From assembly GCA_900291925.1 (NCBI GenBank), contig UWYS01000001.1, forward strand, positions 1,116,001 to 1,180,000: a stretch of 64,000 nucleotides of DNA. The letters are read 5' to 3'. Positions 9,964 through 21,340 of the stretch are shown piece after piece; the stretch's first letter is position 1, and every line of letters begins with the position of its first letter. Below the pieces are notes generated by a model. It made no database searches and was not told the origin of the DNA. It was given only the letters and a program-made list of their open reading frames with translations. The DNA comes from Thecaphora thlaspeos (lineage: Eukaryota > Basidiomycota > Ustilaginomycetes > Urocystidales > Glomosporiaceae). The position numbers and the translations under genes were made by a program.

Positions 9964-10284
9964 GCTGGCGCCGGGAGCGCGCCTCCGCTCACAAAGGTGG
10001 CGAGGAGCATGCATCACGCTGCGATCCTCGACCGACGTGTGTCGACAGTCCGGGGTCTTCGGCGCGCGACTGCGGCTTCTCTCCGAGGAGCGCGCAGCCC
10101 TCATCCTCTCCGCTTTGCTGCGCCGTGCGTCGTCGCCAAGCCCGGCTTGCCTCGGAGAACTCAGCACGGACGCACCCCTACGCGTCAATGCGCTTGATAC
10201 ACTATGCGAAATAAGTAATTGACATGCAAAAGCTCCTTTATCATCAACAGACGACCGCCGCTGCTGTGACTTGAGGAATTGCCC
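9964..10284. other. Convergent 3' spacer
   Basis: Short stretch between the ends of the plus-strand Cys-cluster gene and the minus-strand hapX gene. No gene or structured element is seen. Confidence 0.5.
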
Positions 10285-13137
10285 CTATCCCCTCCTCGAT
10301 CCATTCATCCCAGATTCCCGCGTCGACGTCGGTCTCCACCACGGACATGGACACGGTCCATCCTTGTCATCGTGCTCGTGGTAGCTGGCCGACAAGTCGG
10401 ACGTCGCGTAGACCTGTTGTCCTCCCGCTGTCCTTGTCGAGGAGATCGAGTCACGACGCTGTAGTGCCGGTGCGGATGCGGGTAATGCCGAAGTGAGGAT
10501 GGGAAATTGTGCGGTACCGCGATCCAGCAACGCCAGAGCCTCCTGTACCGCTTCTCGTTCCACGAGGATGCGACGACGTTTCGACTCCCGCGCTGTCGCT
10601 GCTGCTCCGGCTGTTTCGTCCGCTGGGACAGGAGAGATGTCCATATCGACGTCCTCCCTTTCTCGTTTGATACACATGGCTGTGACGAGGGTCGAGTCGG
10701 ACTCGGTATGGACCAGCCTCGGCGCCGCTCCGTCAATGCGCGTCGCACGATCATGCGATTCTACGTTGGCCATCGCTGTCCTCTTGACAGGTTCGATCTC
10801 GACGCTGACGGCGCGCGCCCGTTGCTGCTCGCCGAGCAGGGGCGAGTGGATCGATCCGCTCCGTCTAGAGACGACTTCGGCGAGGAGGTCCAACCCGCCC
10901 TGCCACTGGTTGAAGCGCGGATGGGAGCGAATCTGCCGCCACGCCGACGTGATCGTCTCGGTCTGGTGGTGCGGAGATATGCCCGTGTAGGAAGGAGCGA
11001 TGGGTGACGCTAGGTGGCGTGGATCTGTCGACGTCGAAGCGCCCGAGTAGGCAGAGAGGTGCCCGGTCGTGCTAAATCGCGAAAGCGTCGGTCGCTGTGC
11101 GGAGGGATGGGGGCGTGTAGCGGTGCTGTTACTCCTCGCCCGCGACGAGAGCGGGATGGCGTTACCGGCGTCCCACGAGGTAAAGGTCGTCGTGGTACCT
11201 CGGACGCTGTTGGTCACTGCCACGCAGAAGACTGCTAGACCCGGATCGGCCGAACAGGCGCCACACGAACTCGGATCGCCCGTACACACCGGCTCGTACG
11301 ATTCCGCCGAGCCGTCCAATGAGGGAGAGACGCGGCTGTTGAACGACTGCTCGTCGGATGCCGGAACCGTGTACCACAGCTTTTTCTTGGGAGGACCCCT
11401 CGTCGATGCGCCGGCAGTCGCTGCTGCGACGGCAGGGCGAGAGGTGGGAGTGGGGCAGACGGTCGGCGCCTCGTCGGCGGGCGGCACGGTGTACCAGAGC
11501 CTCTTGCGGCCCGCCCCCCTAAGGCCGGGTGCAGCGGCGTTGGTGAGCGAGTCGATGCACATGCTCGGAGCCTGCTCGACGGGAGGCATCGTCGCGTCCC
11601 TCCTGCCGCGCAGCAGCGGTACAGCAGAAGCAGCGTCGTCCGGACTGCTGCCGCCGCTGCTGCTACCGAGAGCCGTCGAAGGGCGAGGGGGTTTGGCAAT
11701 ACGATCCGACCTGGGACTCTCGTCCTTTTCGCTGTTGTGATCGAGGTTGAGGAAGTCGTCGGCACAGACGCACGGCATCTCTTCGGAACAGAAGCCGCAG
11801 CCGCCTTCGATGGGGATCGCGTGATCTTTACCCATCAGCGGAGGAGAAAGGATCAGCCTCTCCTTGGAAGACGAGGGACAAGGTGGAATTGTGGCGGTGG
11901 GTAGCTTGACGCTCCAGAGTGGCGTCGAGGAGGAAGAGGTAGATGCTGCTGCTGTTGGCCGCCTGACCATTATTGGCAGCGCGGATGACGGGGTTGACTG
12001 CTGGATGGTGCGGGAAGAGGTAGACGTATGCGGCGGTGTGGCGAGGGCGACCGTTGCGCCCAATGACGACGCCACCGTCGTGCTGCGCAGGGGAGGCTTG
12101 ACATCGACGAGCTCGTCTGCGAATCTCACGCCGCCCTTCGCAGCCCCGACGGTACTCCTGCCTCCTCCCGTCGCCGTAGCAAGGACCCCTTTGCGCGGTA
12201 CGAGGTTCGACCTGACTTCGTGCGCCGGTGCTTTGCAGCCAGGTCCGGCGCTCCTCGACGACGACGGCAACGGGGCGACTGCTCTATCTCCCGCTGCTCT
12301 GAACGAGGCGACCAGTAACTCGAGCTGACCGCACTTCTTCTTGAGGGAGGCATTCTCCCGCTTGAGGGCGTCGTTCTCGTCTTTGAGCCTCTTGGCGGCC
12401 TTCTGGATCTCGACGGAGCGATCGATCTCCTCCTTTTCGTATGCTGCCACTTTGGCCTCGAGGTCGGCCAGGTACATTTGCTTTCGTTCGCGGAAGGCCC
12501 GTTGCGATGCGCGGTTCTGCGCTTTGCGTTTCTGATGTCGGGAAGTGGAAATGCATGGAACAAAGGGGCAACGACGACAATGAGCAAAGTGTCACGTAGC
12601 TGGGGACTAGTGAGGCTGACACCGGACACTCACGGTGGGTGGCTCGGTCTCGCTCGGCTTGCGACCGGGTTTGGCCCTTGCAGGGAGGACCCACTCCTTG
12701 CTGGGCTGGATGGACGAGCCTCCTGCATTCTTCCGGTCGGCGGATGCTGACTGGGCAGGCGGCGAGCCCGCCTTGATGGCGATGGAAGCCGTCGGCGCGA
12801 TCGCTGAGGCGCTCGCCTTGCTGCTAGATGGGGCGACCCTCAGCGCGGTCGTCGCAGCCACGCCCGGCGTGCTTGTAGACGGTGCGATGGCCAATGCAGG
12901 TTTAGATGGTCCAGCACGAGGCGCGAGATCGACGGTGCTTGCTGGTGGCTTGCTTGTGCTGGCTTGTGTCGAATCGCCGGTGGAAGGCTGGAGCTGAGGT
13001 GCTATGCTGGCATGACTGCCCATCGAGGCGCCAGATTGAATGGTGACGGGTCGAGCGGCGAGGGGCGGAGGTCGGATGGAAGCGGACGGCCGGGCGGTCA
13101 GAGGCCTTGGCGAGGAGGTGGCCATGGGCGTGGCCAT
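10285..13137 (-). CDS. hapX: HapX-type bZIP iron-homeostasis regulator
   Basis: Two exons (13137-12634 and 12531-10285; intron 102 bases) encode 916 residues. Residues 147-163 are KEWVLPARAKPGRKPSE, the Hap4-like motif that binds the CCAAT-binding complex, and the intron directly follows PPT. Next come the basic region KRKAQNRASQRAFRERK and a leucine-zipper-like coiled coil (about 169-235). Two Cys clusters follow, CGFCSEEMPCVC at about 412-424 and CTGDPSSCGACSADPG...FC at about 584-604, matching the iron-sensing Cys-rich regions of HapX proteins. In known fungi HapX represses iron-consuming genes in starvation and activates them in excess. Two copies of K(R/K)LWYTVP lie at about 511-518 and 551-558. 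The rest is Ser/Pro/Ala-rich and likely disordered. Confidence 0.93.
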
Positions 13138-14151
13138 GGTTGATGGGCGAGCGTGGCTGTACCGTACGGCCGGACGAGGATGAAGCTTCTCCGTGGACGT
13201 GGCGTGATGTTGTTGAGTGCGAATCAAGGAAGCCGGGATCGTTCCAAGCTACGTTGTGCTGGCGACGAGGGAGTAGTGAAGTAGATCAGACGGGAAGAGG
13301 AAGCGCGACGGCGACGCAGGGCGTGGGGTGTGGGGGTTGAGAAGGTTGGCAAAGAGGCAGTGGCCTGGTGGACAAAGGAGAGATCGAGAGGGCAAGGCGG
13401 AGAGGCCGGCGGGAGCGCAGGCAGCGAGGGAGACGGTCAGTCAGCAGAAGTCAAGGGCGACGTATCGGTGTGCCCAGGCAAGGTGGGTTGACACTCTCTT
13501 GAGAGACGCAGCCAAGGAGAGGCAAGACGGCTTCTGATTCGTTGGGCGAATATCCGAGATCCGCTATCAGATCGGCGGCGCGCGGGCGCCCCGTCAAGGC
13601 TTTTCGCACGACACTGACCCCTGCAATAAAAGCTGCGGTCAAGCTTGGCGGTGCACCACACGAGCCTGGCAAGACGAGTCACGCCACCCGTTCGCCACAG
13701 CGCTCCCGTGACCTGCAAAGCCGTCGCGGCTTCGTCCGAGCCGATGTCGGCCCTTCTGCGGGGGCTGTTCGCCTCGCCTGTACCACCGACCCACCAATAC
13801 AGTCGAGCTGCGAAGAGATAACAGTGCGCGCGAGACCACCTTGGCCCTGGTCGTATGATGGCGGACACGATCCTGCGAAGGCACGGCCAGCAACTCGCAG
13901 GCACCAGGGGCAGTCACCAGGGGCAGTCACCAGGCGGCTAGAGGCAGCGGACGCGCCGGGCCGGCTCGCACACGAAAATAAAATGAAAATATTCTCCGCT
14001 CTTCCGATCACTTCCAAGCACGCTAGCAAGTTGGGGATGAGCAAGATACCGTCGCCCTTCACGCTCCCCTCCCCTCTGTCCCCTCTGTCCCCTCTGACCG
14101 GCTACCGAGCTTGCGTACATCCGAGTCCCGTCCCATGCCACTCGGTCGTCG
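13138..14151. promoter_or_regulatory. Divergent promoter region of hapX
   Basis: A gene-free kilobase between hapX and a small Ser-rich gene. At 13564-13572 the plus strand reads CTATCAGAT, i.e. ATCTGATAG on the hapX strand, eight of nine bases of the fungal iron GATA-factor consensus ATCWGATAA. A further GATAA is at about 13817. Open frames here overlap each other and show no domain. Confidence 0.4.
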
Positions 14152-14816
14152 ATGGCCCACCTCCTCTCTCCGCTTCACCACCGCCGCCGCCGTCGTGCCC
14201 CCCCGCCGTCTCCGACACGTATACATATACTGCACCTGCCATCCTACCCCGCATACAGTCTACCTTGCTCCCACCACCACCGGCAGCGACATCGCAGCGT
14301 GGCGTCGTCCCACGCCAGCAGCAGCAGCGAAGTGACCTCCTACTCGACGACCTCCACCTCCTCGACGCGCAAGCTAGCGGCATCACTACGCAAGAGGCTC
14401 TCTTGCGGCAAAGAGGCGTCGCAGAAGAAGTCGAGCTGGCGCACACCTTCGGTCGACTCGACGCCCTGCTCGTCGTGCAGCTCCTCGATCAACAACGACG
14501 ATGGTCTCTTCCTCTCGGCATCGCCCGCATCTAGCGCAAACACATCACCTGCCATCTCGAGGGTCAACACCCGGATGGACGACTACCAGTCCATGCTCGA
14601 AGAGACTAGGAAGGACGAGGCACTAGAGGAGCTCCAAAGGCAACGCGACATCCATGTGAGTCTCGCGTGTGGCGCTCCGACCGGCGGCGTCCCCGTTTCT
14701 TGATGCGCTGGAAAACCAGACGCTGACGTCCTACCTTCCTCTATGTCGTTCCACCTCTTCTGCTACAGGTCTTCTTCGCACAAGCAGACACCGAGACGAC
14801 GCTACGACGCTTCTGA
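14152..14816 (+). CDS. Small Ser-rich protein, unknown function
   Basis: Two exons (14152-14655 and 14769-14816) give 183 residues. The convincing part is the C-terminal half: a Ser/Thr-rich stretch with CSSCSSS, then an acidic/basic amphipathic helix RMDDYQSMLEETRKDEALEE followed by LQRQRDIH, which joins across a consensus intron (GTGAGT to CTACAG) to VFFAQADTETTLRRF and a stop. The joined end reads smoothly, supporting the splice. The first 50 residues are His/Arg/Pro-rich and may be leader rather than protein, so the true start could be further in. I do not recognise the family. Confidence 0.5.
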
Positions 14817-15654
14817 TCGCCTCTGCCCTCCCACCTCCTTCCACCGCTTTATATACCCCTCCCGTCTCTCTCCATGAGGACGACGACGTCTGTATGCTCA
14901 TTCTTCACGACGCCTTCATTCAGCCAGCACCTCCAATATACCAGCTCCAGCCCACACGCCGCTTTTACAATCTAATCATGATCGTTTCAGGACCTTCCAT
15001 GAGGCAAAGGTCCACGATATCAACACTCTCGTCCCATTTGTTTTCCCCCGTTTGCGCCTGATGTGCGTTTCTTTTTGTTGCTGAGCAAAGTTTGACGTGT
15101 AAATCCCTGCAGATCTCCGAGGTGCAGGGGGCTGGCAAATCGAGTAACGAGCGGGAAGGCAAAGAAAAAAACCGTTGCAGCAACCCCCTCGCCCTCCAAC
15201 CCTGCAGGACCGTCAGACGTGTTTCCGTTTTACGCCGGACCGGGTAGGAACGCGTCCGGTCGGAACGGAACGGATCGGGTCGGGTCAAGACCGGGTCGGA
15301 GATGTTCGGACGAAAGCTTGTCATGTTCCGCTCGATGGAAACAACTATGTCGCACCGTCGACGTTGGGTGGGCGTGTCGAACGACCTTGCATCGACTCGA
15401 GTCTCGAATGGCAGACGGCTTGCACAGGAAAGACAAAATGGACGATAGATTGAGCGACTGGATGGACGGATGGACGTCTCGCGGAGACCTGTATCTTATG
15501 TCGCCTACCCTGGCGCGGTGCGACCATCGAGGCCGAGTATCGAGAACGTCGTCGTGAAAGAAAGAATTCGTGCGATTGAGCGCACAGGGAAAAAGCGACG
15601 TCAGACGATGCGAGTCGACGAGCCGCTCGACCCAGGCACCCTCACGCTTCCGCC
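14817..15654. other. Convergent spacer with GGTCGG-rich patch
   Basis: About 840 bases between two gene ends. A G-rich patch at about 15237-15300 repeats short words such as CGGGTCGG and GGAACG. No gene is supported. Confidence 0.4.
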
Positions 15655-16847
15655 TCAGCTCATCATCATCCTGATCCGCTTCGACCTCCGCGGCCCGTCC
15701 GAGACGACAGACCCCGCTCTACTACCACCCTCCCGTCCACCCGGCTTCTCATCCTCGTCTTCGGCCGTCAGATCGATGTAGACCGATTCGTCTGGTCGCT
15801 CTCGCTTGAGGCTGTCGATCCTTCTTTCTAGGCCTGCTAGTCGCACCTGTCAGTCCAGGCAGCAAAGTAGAGCGTATCGAGCGGGAATCTCCCGGTCAGA
15901 ACGTATTATTAAGGGTCACAGCCTGGCTGTCTGGTGATGACGAGCGTGCGCACCTTTAATTCGTGGTTGGAGGCTTGTAGCTGACGAGTGAGCTCGCCCA
16001 TGTCGGGCGCAGCCGGCGTGACCGAACACGGTGGCAGGACGCGGCACGCTTTAAGGACTTCGCGGGAGGCGTAGTGGTACCTGAAAGTGGCGATGGGATT
16101 CGGAGAGACGCGTTCCCATCTGTACTCCCAGTCCCTCAAGGCGCCGCGTCTCCGCTTCCTGCCAAGGCTGCACAGATATGGCAGGGTAGAAGCTATCGCT
16201 GTCAATCGAGGGGTCCCTCTTGGACAGCCTAGATTGACTCGTGTCTCTACTTACTGTATCTGATGACTTAAAGGCACCCCGAGGGCCCTCTTCCTCTCCT
16301 TCAAGGCGTCGTCGCTCGCCGATGCCAAGGAGCGAGACTCGCCATACCACGTCCTCTGCTGTTTTCCCAGTATTTGGATATCGTAGATCCGAACCACGAT
16401 GGTACCCAGCTTCTGTGAAGAAACATCATGGCTGGTCGATGAATCTTGTGCGTGTGTGATCTTTCCAAAGCTGCATGGAAGCCGAGGAGATGGTCTACCT
16501 TCCATCAACGCCGTAATTGTGCCGTCCGCCGGAGTTCAGCGCACTCACACAAGCGGTACCCGTCCCCTCCGGCTGATGGCCCTTGTAGAATTGATGAAGC
16601 TGCTGGACATGCTGGAACGATAGATGCGCTCCGGTGGCAGCGTGATTCCATCGAGGATGAGCTCGAGAGCGAGGTCCGTCCTCCTTCCTAGAAGCCGAGC
16701 GATCGCGATCTGAAATCGAGCGTTGTCCCGCGAGCAGATGTATGCGGAGGCTTCTGTGCCGTTGGTCAGCACCTTGGCCTCCTCGAGTTGCTGTAAATGA
16801 GTGTCGTGTCGGACGGAGATGCTGGCTTCGAAGCCGGGCAGCATCAT
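15655..16847 (-). CDS. DUF7918-like nuclear protein, intact copy
   Basis: Four exons (16847-16549, 16470-16255, 16167-15954, 15846-15655) encode 306 residues. It aligns along its whole length with the plus-strand gene at 21341-22570: MLPGFEASI, YICSRDNARF, LILDG, RGRVPL, FGKITHAQDSS, LGTIVVRIYD, LKERKRALGVPLSHQ, FRYHYASREVLKA, ELTRQLQASNHELK, SLKRERPD, and RRSKRIR all have counterparts there. The N-terminal 200 residues resemble the basidiomycete DUF7918 domain. The C-terminus has YIDLTAEDEDE, which looks like a SUMO-interacting motif, and basic clusters that suggest nuclear import. Function unknown. The family name is from memory and should be verified. Confidence 0.75.
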
Positions 16848-19041
16848 CTTGCTTGGAGCTTCTCTGTGAAGATGGCGGCGGTGTATGCGCAGAGGTCTAT
16901 GGGAACGCAGCGAAAACGGGCGGGGAAAAGCTCGAGTTGCGACAGTTCAGGGGGACGAGAGGTGGGCCCGACGCTTTTTGATTATTCTAAAGAGTTGAAT
17001 GAGAGTCTCGTTCCTTTGGCAGCTCGGTGGTGGTCGTGCAGAGGCAGAAGTGATGAGCGAGAAAGACGGGGCTGAAGAGGCAAGCAGAGGAGGATCGGAC
17101 CGTCCGACCCACCTGGCCGAGCGCGCGCGACTCAGGGGTCCGTTCGCTCATCCCGGCCTTTGGTGAGGGTGTCCGTGCTGCCCGCCGCTCCTGCACGCAA
17201 GGGGGACCGAGCGCGCACGTCCCGCTTCGACCTCTCCTCAGCAGTAGTTGTCTGAGGCTGCTTGCGACCTCGCTCTGATTTCGGAACCACGTCGCGCTGG
17301 TGACGCATCTCGCCGCGCTAAGCCACGGTCTCCGAGCTCCAGAGGAGCGCCGACAATGAGCGCATACAGCCGCAGACCAAGTAAACAAGCTCGACTCGTT
17401 CATTGAGCTGAGGCAGAACAACCCATACCCCCGAGATACATGCAGTGCCTCGGTCAACTCCGTCGAGGTCCACCTTGCTCTCCTCGATCCTCTCCATCTT
17501 GCCTCCTTTTTGTGGCGCTGATCGTCATCTCAAACCCCTGCACTTGTATGCTGCCGTCGAGGATGAGGAAAACACGCATCAGCTGCAGTGCGCATTGGTG
17601 TAAGGAAGCCGTGTGGGTCGTATCTCGTACCGTGGCCGTCAAGACGTCTGGTATGCAGATGGTCCGGGTAGGGACGCAGTGATGAAGCGTGGGTAGTTCA
17701 AACCGCTTTGCCTGCGAAGAGCCGGTAAGAATCTCACCTTACGAACTGTAGCTTTCCGCTCCTCCGGGATAAGTCGGTACTCTCCAGTGGACGGTTGCGA
17801 TGAGAGCACCACAGTCAGAGCACTCGACATCGTGCGGGGATCTGCTTTGTCCTGAGATCCTACATGGATAGGGTTGCACGCCAGAAGCCCTGCACTGTCG
17901 CCACGACGACGGCTCGCCAGCTTCACCCCGTTTTACATGTCGGCGGCGGCGCAAGGCATCGCACATCTGCTGGATATATCAAATGCGCAGTTGCATATGC
18001 AGAACTACCGCGACCCGATCCAAAAGAGTAACGTACAGAGTGTCGTGATAACTACGAAGATAGCTCGCCGGAAGCTCCAAGCTCTTGTTCGAAGTTTGTT
18101 CGCCGACGAGGTGGTGTGACGGAGCTCAGAAGAGCTGGCGAGCTCGATATTGCGCTCTGTATGCTATGTATCTGTTGGTGAATCGCAGCAAGATATCTGT
18201 ACTTCACTGATGCCAGAACTCACTGAACGCAAAAGTTGCTTCGCCGTCGTCCTCATCGCCGCTGTGCCCAGCGTGGCCGTGTGCGGAGGATTGGAAATAC
18301 TGGGAGCCGAAGACCGGGGAATAGCTGCTGGAAATCGGTGGAGTGGGAGCCGACTGTGGGCAGGCTTGGTAAAATTGGCTCTCGATTGAGGATAGAGTGA
18401 TCGGACTCGTCGCCGGGAAGTTCTCTGCTATTCGTCAGGGACTGCGTCGATAGAGCTCTAGTCGAGGTCGGACAAGCTGTATGCCACGCTGCTACCTTGC
18501 CTTCCTCGATTCATCGCTCAGAGCTGATCGACACGTTTCTGGGATGGCGAAGGTAGCCTGTGGCTGTGCAAGGTGTTGCGATTCTCGTGCGTGACCGGTG
18601 CAAGTTGAGGACGAGGAGAGGGAGGTGATGGTCGTCGTGAAGAGAGAAGGGGGGCCTCTGCCAGGCTGGCCCCGGCTGGTTTGCAGGCTTGCGCCGCCTT
18701 ATTCCGACTTTTTTTCCCCGGCGACTTTGAAGGGCGCCTGCATGAGCGCACCAGCCAGCACCGCGCAAGATGACTGGTGGAGCGAGATTGCCGGTGCACT
18801 GATGCCGGCCGACGATCACCTGCCAACATAGCATGCAGGCAGCACAGAGCGAGAGAGGGCGAAAGAGCGAAGAGGCAGGCCCATGCGACCCATGCTGCCC
18901 CGCCGCGCGCCAACCGAACTGAGAAGAAGTCTTCGCGCCCTCAACGAGTTCTCCTTTTCTCCCATCCACCACCAAACTTCCCTTCTTAACACCACGCTTC
19001 CCTTGCATCCTCCGTCCGGCCGGCCGCCTTCATCCCGCAAC
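16848..19041. other. Gene-poor 2.2 kb upstream of GAL1
   Basis: This region holds the promoters of the minus-strand DUF7918-like gene and of galactokinase. Within it, the minus strand at about 17454-17850 has a possible exon set with a weak echo of the DUF7918-like domain (see findings). The rest has only short open frames with no domain. Confidence 0.4.
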
Positions 19042-20769
19042 ATGACCGTCAGCGACCCCGTCCCCCTCGTCTCGGCCCTCGATGCCATCTACTCGCCCGC
19101 CGGCGTGCTCAAGAACGGCAAGCGCTGGGACCAGCTGGCCACGCAGTTCCAGCGTCTCTTCGACGGCGCCACGCCCGACTTTATCGCCCGAGCCCCGGGT
19201 CGTGTCAACTTGATCGGCGAGCACATCGACTACGTCGGCTTCAGCGTCTTCCCCGCCGCCATCGAAAAGGACATCCTCATGGCCACAAAGGTCCACTTCC
19301 AGCCCGGCGAGGGCATCGAGGACGATGGCGTCGAGCTCGTCCTCAAGAACACCACTCGACGCTTCGCCGAAACCCGCTTTACCTCCAAGTACCGCGACAC
19401 CAGCAGCGTCGCGCTGCTCAACGAGGGCGACGAGCGGTGGGCCAACTACTTCAAGGTTGCCTTCAAGGGCCTGCATCCGCATCTCCCCGCCGAGATCCTG
19501 GCCGACAGCAACGGAAAGCGCCCCACCAAGATCGAGGTGCTGGTTGACGGAACGATCCCGCCGGAGAGCAGCCTGAGCTCGAGTGCCGCCATGACCACCT
19601 GCAGCAGCATCGTCGTCCTCGAGGCATTCGGCGCCAGGCAGCTCATCGACCGTAAGGAGATGGCCGAGGTCGCCATCGAGAGCGAGCGCCTCGTCGGCGT
19701 CAACTCGGGTGGCATGGACCAATCCGCCTCAATCTTCTCGATCCCTAACCACGCCCTCTTCATCTCCTTCTACCCTACGCTTGCCATTCAGCCGATCCAG
19801 CTTCCGCCCTCGGACCCGGACCATGTCTTTGTGATCGCCAACACGCTCGTAGTTTCGGACAAGAAGGTGACCGGTCCCGTCAACTACAACCTTCGCGTTG
19901 TCGAGACCCGGATGGCGGCGCGCGCGCTCGCAAAGTATCTCTACCTCTCGGCCGCCAAGCAGGACGAGTGCAAGACGCTGCGCGGCGTCCAGGAGGCCTA
20001 CTTTGCCTATTCCGACATCCAGACCGAGGCGGCCAACAACGCCGAGGTCAAACAAACGCTGGAGAAGGCCGGTATGGAGGCGGCCAGGCTCAAGGTGATG
20101 GAGCTCAAGGTCGAGGCGGCATTCGCGTCGAAGAAGGAGGGCCTCATGAGGCAGGAGGTCGAGGCGGTCACCGGGTACGCTGGCGCCGAGTTCGAGCAGG
20201 AGTTCCTCAGCAGCTTCCCTAGTGAGTCCCCGTGATCGCTCGATAGCTGCCCGCCCTGATCTTTCCGCTTCCACGGTGCGGTTCTAGCTGACTCTGCCTC
20301 TTGCTTCGCCTTCTCTCCCTCCTCCGCAGTCCGGGCCGACACATTTGCCCTCTACGCCCGCTCCAGGCACGTCTTCACCGAGTCGCTCCGCGTACTTCTC
20401 TTCCAGGCCCTCTGCTCCTCGACCACCTCGCTCGCCTCGGACAAGGGCCACTCCGTCTACTCGTCCCTCGGTGCGCTGATGGACGGCTCGCAGGCATCCC
20501 TCCGCGACCTGTACAACTGCAGCTGTGCCGAGCTGGACGAGGTCATCTCGATCGCTAAGGCCAACGGCTCGCTCGGGTCCCGCCTTACTGGTGCCGGATG
20601 GGGAGGCTGCACGGTCCACCTCGTGCCCAAGCCCAAGGTGCAGTCCTTTATCCAGGCCATCCGCGAAGGCTACTACAAGAATAAGTTCCCGCAGCTGACT
20701 GAGGAGGAGCTGCAGGATGCCTGCTTTGGCACGCAGCCGGCGGGCGGAGCCTGCGTGTACAAGGTATAG
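19042..20769 (+). CDS. GAL1: Galactokinase
   Basis: Two exons (19042-20221 and 20330-20769; 108-base intron) encode 539 residues, close to the size of yeast Gal1. It phosphorylates galactose to galactose-1-phosphate with ATP in the Leloir pathway (cytosol). All GHMP-kinase marks are present: the galactokinase signature GRVNLIGEHIDY at about residue 54, the phosphate-binding loop SSLSSSAAM at about 178, the catalytic region GVNSGGMDQSASIF, and the C-terminal motif RLTGAGWGGCTV. The intron lies between the two halves of the protein, after LSSFP. No other Leloir gene is in the window, so no galactose cluster is apparent here. The start ATG at 19042 fits the family N-terminus. Confidence 0.97.
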
Positions 20770-21340
20770 AGCGAGTGCCGCAGTGAGAAAGATGTACAGA
20801 GGAATTCGCCATGCTGTCACGAGCCACTGGCTGGAACGCAATTCAAGGAGATGCGCTACCTCCATCGTCGTTGCACCTCCGCAGGGGGCAGAGGTTTCGG
20901 TGAGAGAGAGCTTGCCGTTCCGTCGAGCGCATCGTCCTCGACAGCTGACCCGGGTGCGGGACAGCTTGCTTGCTGGCGGACACGTACGGGAGCGGAAGGT
21001 CGACGTGCTCGGTGGCCTGGGCCCGTGCGCACCAGGGGGAAGAAAGAGGCGGCACATGAGACCCGCGAGGGCTTCAAACCCCTAATCGCGGCGCCCTCAT
21101 GCCTCCACACCCCTCAGCGGGATGTTGGAGTAAAGGGTGGGTTGGACTCTCCGCTCCCCCCCTCTCCTTTCCTTCCGTTCACCAACATCAACACCACCTC
21201 GGCCGTTTCTTCGTCTACTTCTCTATGCTCAACCGCTGCGCTTCTGTCCCGTGAGGCGCTAGTCTAAGCTCAACACATTTTACTATCTACCGCTGGTCGC
21301 GAGTGGTCGCGACAGCTGTTTCGTCGCCGTTCCAGACAAC
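20770..21340. other. Intergenic spacer, no gene seen
   Basis: Tandem spacer of 571 bases between GAL1 and the second DUF7918-like gene. It ends in a pyrimidine-rich leader (about 21150-21290), typical of fungal promoters. Nothing else is supported. Confidence 0.5.

Noticed and set aside
13542..14534. Plus-strand open frame of 330 codons upstream of and overlapping the Ser-rich gene
   Set aside because: Overlaps the better-supported frame at 14152-14816, has no domain, and covers what looks like promoter sequence of hapX.
15237..15300. G-rich patch that might form a quadruplex or be a repeat array
   Set aside because: G runs are mostly two or three long and spaced irregularly; it does not meet a clear quadruplex or tandem-repeat pattern.
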